In this document: positions 60,618 to 64,000 of the stretch, piece after piece
How the letters are laid out: each line of letters starts with the position of its first letter
Position numbering within the stretch: position 1 is the first letter of the stretch
Assembly: GCA_015069325.1 (NCBI GenBank)
Contig: SVIV01000001.1
Coordinates: 17,416-81,415, forward strand
Origin: Clostridiales bacterium
Lineage (GTDB): Bacteria > Bacillota > Clostridia > Christensenellales > UBA1242
Reading direction: 5' to 3'
DNA length: 64,000 nucleotides
The notes under the pieces: generated by a model
The model's database searches: none
Told to the model about the DNA's origin: nothing
Seen by the model: the letters and a program-made list of their open reading frames with translations, nothing else
Made by a program: the position numbers and the translations under genes

Positions 60618-61214
60618 ATGGCTGAAAACGAACAAATCATTGTAACTGCAGAAAATGCCCCAGAAGAAAACATTGCTCCAAAAGGCAAAAGAAATTTCAA
60701 AGGCAAAAACGACCGTAAAGAAAGAGCTCCTAGAAAAGAAGCTAGCGACCTTGACAAAAAAGTAGTTTGCGTTAGACGCGTAACTAAAGTTGTTAAAGGT
60801 GGTAGAACACTTCGTTTCTCTGCACTTGTAGTTGTTGGAGATAAAAAAGGTAAGGTTGGACTTGGAATTGGCAAGAGTAAAGATGTTACTTCTGCTATTG
60901 ACAAGGCAACAACTATTGCAAGAAGAAATATGAAACTTATCCCTATTATCGATGGAACTATTCCGCACGAAACAGTTGGTAAGTATTCAGCAACAAACAT
61001 TCTTCTTCTCCCAGCTCCAGAAGGAACAGGAGTTATCGCAGGCGGTAGCGCTCGTTCAGTTATCGAACTTGCTGGTATTAGAAATATTGTTACTAAGAAA
61101 CACGGCTCTTCAAACAAAATCAACGTTGTTAAAGCGACAATGGAAGGACTTCTTTCTCTTAAAACTAAGGAAGAAATCGCTCGTCGTCGTGGAAAAAGCG
61201 TAGAGGAAATTTAA
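60618..61214 (+). CDS. rpsE: 30S ribosomal protein S5
   Basis: A 198-residue protein at the mRNA entry that affects decoding fidelity. The dsRBD-like part has VRRVTKVVKGGRTLRFSALV and AGGSARSVIELAGIRNI. About 45 N-terminal residues are a charged extension (EENIAPKGKRNFKGKNDRK) compared with short S5 proteins. AGGAGG precedes the ATG. Confidence 0.98.
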   Translation: MAENEQIIVTAENAPEENIAPKGKRNFKGKNDRKERAPRKEASDLDKKVVCVRRVTKVVKGGRTLRFSALVVVGDKKGKVGLGIGKSKDVTSAIDKATTIARRNMKLIPIIDGTIPHETVGKYSATNILLLPAPEGTGVIAGGSARSVIELAGIRNIVTKKHGSSNKINVVKATMEGLLSLKTKEEIARRRGKSVEEI

Positions 61215-61224
61215 GGGGGACGAT

Positions 61225-61410
61225 ATGGCAAATAAACAACTTAAAGTTACTTGGGTAAAAAGTTGCATCGGTTACAACAAAAACCAAGCTAAAATGATTG
61301 AGGCTCTTGGATTTAAGAAACTTAATCAAACAAGAGTTCTCCCAGACAACGATTCTATCAGAGGAACACTTCACCACGTGGCACATCTCGTTAAGGTAGA
61401 AGAGGTTTAA
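61225..61410 (+). CDS. rpmD: 50S ribosomal protein L30
   Basis: A 61-residue 50S protein. LKVTWVKSCIGYNKNQAKM and the NDSIRGTLHHVAHLVKVEEV end (last 20 residues) are diagnostic. AAGGGGG precedes the ATG. Confidence 0.97.
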   Translation: MANKQLKVTWVKSCIGYNKNQAKMIEALGFKKLNQTRVLPDNDSIRGTLHHVAHLVKVEEV

Positions 61411-61421
61411 TAGGAGGAAAA

Positions 61422-61865
61422 ATGAAACTTGAAAATTTAAAACCGGCTGAAGGTGCGACAACTAAAAAAGTTAGAGTTGGTCGTGGAACTGGAAGCGGAA
61501 TCGGAAAAACAAGTGGTAAAGGACATAAAGGTCAAAATGCTCGTAGTGGCGGTGGTGTTAGACCTGGGTTCGAAGGCGGAAACATCCCTATGATCAGAAA
61601 GCTTCCTATGAGAGGCTTCAACAACAAAAACTTTGCAAAAAGATATGCTTGTGTTAATGTTGGCGATTTAGAAGCTTTTGAAGCAAATGCTGTTATCGAC
61701 CAAGAACTTCTTTACCAAACAAGATTTATTGGAAAGAAATCTGAATACGGTCTTAAAGTTTTAGGGAATGGAGAAATCACAAAACCTTTAACAATTAAGG
61801 CTGCTAAAGTTACTAAACAAGCTAGAGAAAAGATTGAAAAAGTTGGTGGCAAAATAGAGGAGTAA
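61422..61865 (+). CDS. rplO: 50S ribosomal protein L15
   Basis: A 147-residue 50S protein. VGRGTGSGIGKTSGKGHKG and RPGFEGGNIPMIRKLPMRG are the conserved glycine-rich segments. AGGAGG precedes the ATG. Confidence 0.98.
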   Translation: MKLENLKPAEGATTKKVRVGRGTGSGIGKTSGKGHKGQNARSGGGVRPGFEGGNIPMIRKLPMRGFNNKNFAKRYACVNVGDLEAFEANAVIDQELLYQTRFIGKKSEYGLKVLGNGEITKPLTIKAAKVTKQAREKIEKVGGKIEE

Positions 61866-61869
61866 TTAG

Positions 61870-63168
61870 ATGTTTAGAACGATTATTGACGCATTCAAAA
61901 TAAAAGATATTAGAAAGAAGATTTTTCTTACTCTTTTATTCCTTTTAATCTATAGAGTTGGATGTTGGATTCCTTGTGTAGGATTAAATAAAGACTTTGT
62001 TCTTGGAGATGGTTCTTCATTAGGATTCTTTGAACTTATGAATATGGTAAGTGGTGGTGCGCTTTCTCAAGGATCAATCCTTGCTTTAGGTGTTTCTCCA
62101 TATATTACATCATCAATCGTAATCCAACTTCTCTCAGTTGCATTTCCTGCTCTTGAAAGATTAACAAAGAGTGGTGAAGATGGAAGAAGAAAACTCAACT
62201 TCTATACTCGTATTACTGCACTTGTTTTATCAGTTGCGCAATCAATTGGTATTGTGGTAAGCTTTGCAGGTCAAGGTATATTTGACCCTAACCTTACAGC
62301 AGTTATGCCTGAATGGTTGGTTGGTATGGGTGTTGTTATTCTTCTGACAGCAGGTGCTATGTTCACTGTATGGCTTGGAGAAAGAATTACAGATTTAGGT
62401 ATTGGAAACGGAACAAGTTTACTTATCTTTGTTGGTATTCTTTCAACTGCAGGAACAAGCATTTCTGCGATTGTAAGTGCTTGCTTCACTATTAGTGCTA
62501 CTTATATTTGGTATTTAGTTATATTCTTTGCTGCACTTATTCTTATCTTTGCTTTCATCGTGTGGATGGACGGCGGAGAAAGAAAAGTTCACATTCAATA
62601 TGCTAAACAAATACGTGGTAGAAAAATCTATGGTGGACAAAGTAATCATATTCCTGTAAAAGTAAACGCAACAGGCGTAATGCCAATCATCTTAGCATCT
62701 ACATTACTTACATTCCCACAACTTATTATTTCAATATTCTGGCCAAATGTTACTTGGTATAGCGATTGGCTTGGAACAAACTCTTGGCTTTATATCATTC
62801 TTACTGCATTGTTTATTCTTCTATTTGCATTCTTCTATTCAAAAATAACTTTTGATCCAGATGATGTAGCAAAGAGAATTCAACAACAAGGTGGTTTCTT
62901 ACAAGGTATTAGACCAGGAAAAGAAACAGCTAAACATTTAGGAAAAATTTCTAATAGAATAACTTTATTTGGTGCAATTTTACTTGCAGGTATTGCACTT
63001 GTTCCATCTCTTGCATTTAAAGCAATAGGAACTATTGATGGGGCTTCACTTCTCATCAATGCATTCAGTGTTACAGGACTTATGATTGTCGTTTCTGTAG
63101 CATTAGAACTTGAAAAACAATTATCTGCTCAAATGTTTATGAGAAATCATAAAGGATTCTTGAGTTAA
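61870..63168 (+). CDS. secY: preprotein translocase subunit SecY
   Basis: A 432-residue central channel of the Sec translocon, exporting the lipoproteins and surface proteins seen in this window. About ten membrane helices. IYRVGCWIPCVG in helix 1, the periplasmic GVSPYITSSIVIQLL segment and the cytosolic loop ERKVHIQYAKQIRGRKIYGG are conserved. Ends KGFLS. It starts four bases after rplO behind AGAGGAG, so translation is coupled. Confidence 0.97.
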   Translation: MFRTIIDAFKIKDIRKKIFLTLLFLLIYRVGCWIPCVGLNKDFVLGDGSSLGFFELMNMVSGGALSQGSILALGVSPYITSSIVIQLLSVAFPALERLTKSGEDGRRKLNFYTRITALVLSVAQSIGIVVSFAGQGIFDPNLTAVMPEWLVGMGVVILLTAGAMFTVWLGERITDLGIGNGTSLLIFVGILSTAGTSISAIVSACFTISATYIWYLVIFFAALILIFAFIVWMDGGERKVHIQYAKQIRGRKIYGGQSNHIPVKVNATGVMPIILASTLLTFPQLIISIFWPNVTWYSDWLGTNSWLYIILTALFILLFAFFYSKITFDPDDVAKRIQQQGGFLQGIRPGKETAKHLGKISNRITLFGAILLAGIALVPSLAFKAIGTIDGASLLINAFSVTGLMIVVSVALELEKQLSAQMFMRNHKGFLS

Positions 63169-63178
63169 AATAAATAAT

Positions 63179-63217
63179 ACTATTCAAGCGGGGATTTTCC
63201 CCGCTTAGAAGAATAGT
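63179..63217 (+). promoter_or_regulatory. long hairpin between secY and adk
   Basis: ACTATTC-AAGCGGGG / CCCCGCTT-AGA-GAATAGT folds into a stem of about 15 pairs with a small bulge. No U-run follows, so it is not a classical terminator; it may protect the secY mRNA end or mark a processing site. Confidence 0.6.
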
Positions 63218-63260
63218 AAAGTTGTTAAAATAATTTTATCTTCACAATAAAGGAGTTTTA

Positions 63261-63893
63261 ATGAAAATTATTCTTTTAGGCGCTCCGGGAAGCGGGAAGG
63301 GCACTTTGGCAAAACAAATATCTAAGGATTTTTCAATCCCACAAATTTCAACAGGAGATTTATTTAGAAAATTTGCGAAAGAAGATAGCCAGCTAGGAAG
63401 AAGTTTAAATGAGTATATGTCTTCAGGCAAACTCGTTCCAGATTCATTGACTTGTCAAATTTTAAAAACAAGAATTGAAGGAAAAGATTGCCGAAACGGA
63501 TTTATATTAGACGGATTTCCAAGAACAATAGCACAAGCACAAGCACTTGAAAAAATAACAAATATTGATACTATTATCTTAGTTGATCTTGATTTTAAAA
63601 TTATTATTGACAGACTTTCAAAACGAAGGACTTGCCCAGAATGTGGCGAAATTTACAACATTTCTTCATATAGCAACAAATCTTGTGCTAAATGTGGGGC
63701 AGAGTTGATTCAGCGTGATGACGATAAACCTGAAACAATTAAGAATCGTCTGGAAGTTTATGAAGAAAAAACTTCACCACTCATAAACTTCTACAGTGAT
63801 AGGTTGTTTAAAGTTTCTTCAGCGGGCTCGCCAGAAGAAACATATAGACCTGTAAAAACTTTTCTTGAAGCTATGGAGATTGTTAATGAATAA
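63261..63893 (+). CDS. adk: adenylate kinase (zinc-type LID)
   Basis: A 210-residue enzyme that interconverts ATP + AMP with 2 ADP. P-loop GAPGSGKGT, AMP-binding STGDLFRK and GFPRTIAQAQAL are visible. The LID has CPECGEIYN and CAKCGAEL, a structural zinc site of Gram-positive adenylate kinases. AAGGAG precedes the ATG. The secY-adk-map order is canonical. Confidence 0.97.
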   Translation: MKIILLGAPGSGKGTLAKQISKDFSIPQISTGDLFRKFAKEDSQLGRSLNEYMSSGKLVPDSLTCQILKTRIEGKDCRNGFILDGFPRTIAQAQALEKITNIDTIILVDLDFKIIIDRLSKRRTCPECGEIYNISSYSNKSCAKCGAELIQRDDDKPETIKNRLEVYEEKTSPLINFYSDRLFKVSSAGSPEETYRPVKTFLEAMEIVNE

Positions 63894-64000
63894 CCTTTCC
63901 CCAGCAGAACTAGTGCTTGTCAAGAAGGCTTGCGAGATTACTCGTGATGCACTAAACTATTGTGAAACACTTATCAAACCAGGTATTTCAACAAAAGAAC
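63886..64000 (+). CDS. map: type I methionine aminopeptidase, 3' truncated by the window end
   Basis: 38 codons are visible, overlapping the adk end by 8 bases (start ATG in the adk TTAATGAATAA end). SPAELVLVKKACEITRDAL and KPGISTKE match the N-terminal helix of type I enzymes, which remove the initiator Met. The metal-binding residues lie beyond the window. Gene order supports the call. Confidence 0.85.
   Translation, partial: MNNLSPAELVLVKKACEITRDALNYCETLIKPGISTKE

Overview
The window looks like a chromosomal segment of an uncultured, AT-rich, endospore-forming member of the Clostridia (Firmicutes), probably a gut lineage. The grounds are the low GC content, strong AGGAG-type ribosome binding sites, sigma-A promoters, a zinc-type S14, a zinc-type adenylate kinase and sporulation genes (spmA/spmB, yabP/yabQ, a Spo0A C-terminal domain protein, a YqzL-like gene before recO). 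No rRNA, transposase, integrase or CRISPR array was found.

Layout. 1-1.1 kb: the end of a cysteine desulfurase gene and a nifU-type scaffold gene. 1.2-2.2 kb: a HAD nucleotidase and a small Cys-rich protein, both on the minus strand. 2.3-6.2 kb: a secreted, membrane-anchored subtilase with eight MBG-like repeats. 6.2-9.5 kb (minus): a three-gene operon of iron alcohol dehydrogenase, class-3 aldehyde dehydrogenase and a YhhN/lysoplasmalogenase-like membrane protein, which together suggest plasmalogen-derived fatty aldehyde handling. 9.6-14.6 kb: GNAT, a BspA/DUF285-repeat surface protein, a VTT-domain membrane protein and a large lipoprotein. 14.7-15.1 kb: tRNA-Ile(GAT) beside a scrambled partial tRNA copy within a hairpin-rich stretch. 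15.2-19.8 kb: a DEDDh exonuclease, an Ig-like membrane protein plus a ComEC-like metallo-beta-lactamase protein, a stand-alone Spo0A DNA-binding domain, an RluA-type pseudouridine synthase, yabP-yabQ-divIC and tRNA-Asn(GTT). 20.5-31.3 kb: a 3297-residue surface lipoprotein and a second lipoprotein. 31.3-33.7 kb: a second DUF285-repeat protein with a structured leader.

33.8-46.6 kb is mostly housekeeping: typA, a small membrane protein, dnaB, two unrecognised envelope proteins, debris of an XRE regulator, ppdK, rpoZ, a third short member of the surface-protein family, spmA/spmB (minus), tatD and rsmA. 46.8-52.2 kb: an orphan VirB6/TrbL-like polytopic protein, a 39-residue minus-strand gene absent from the ORF track, mscL, tRNA-Val(TAC), yqzL-like, recO and an unrecognised gene. 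52.3-64 kb: the complete S10-spc ribosomal protein cluster from rpsJ to secY-adk-map (map cut by the window end), driven by two promoters with a terminator-like hairpin between them.

Three cross-cutting observations stand out. Several genes lack a ribosome binding site and have a -10 box 5-6 bases before the start codon, so they are probably leaderless. Three proteins share a nearly identical N-terminal module, two of them carrying DUF285 repeats. Several short structured RNAs or leaders appear around tRNA genes and surface-protein genes. All functional calls come from reading motifs by eye; no database search was run.
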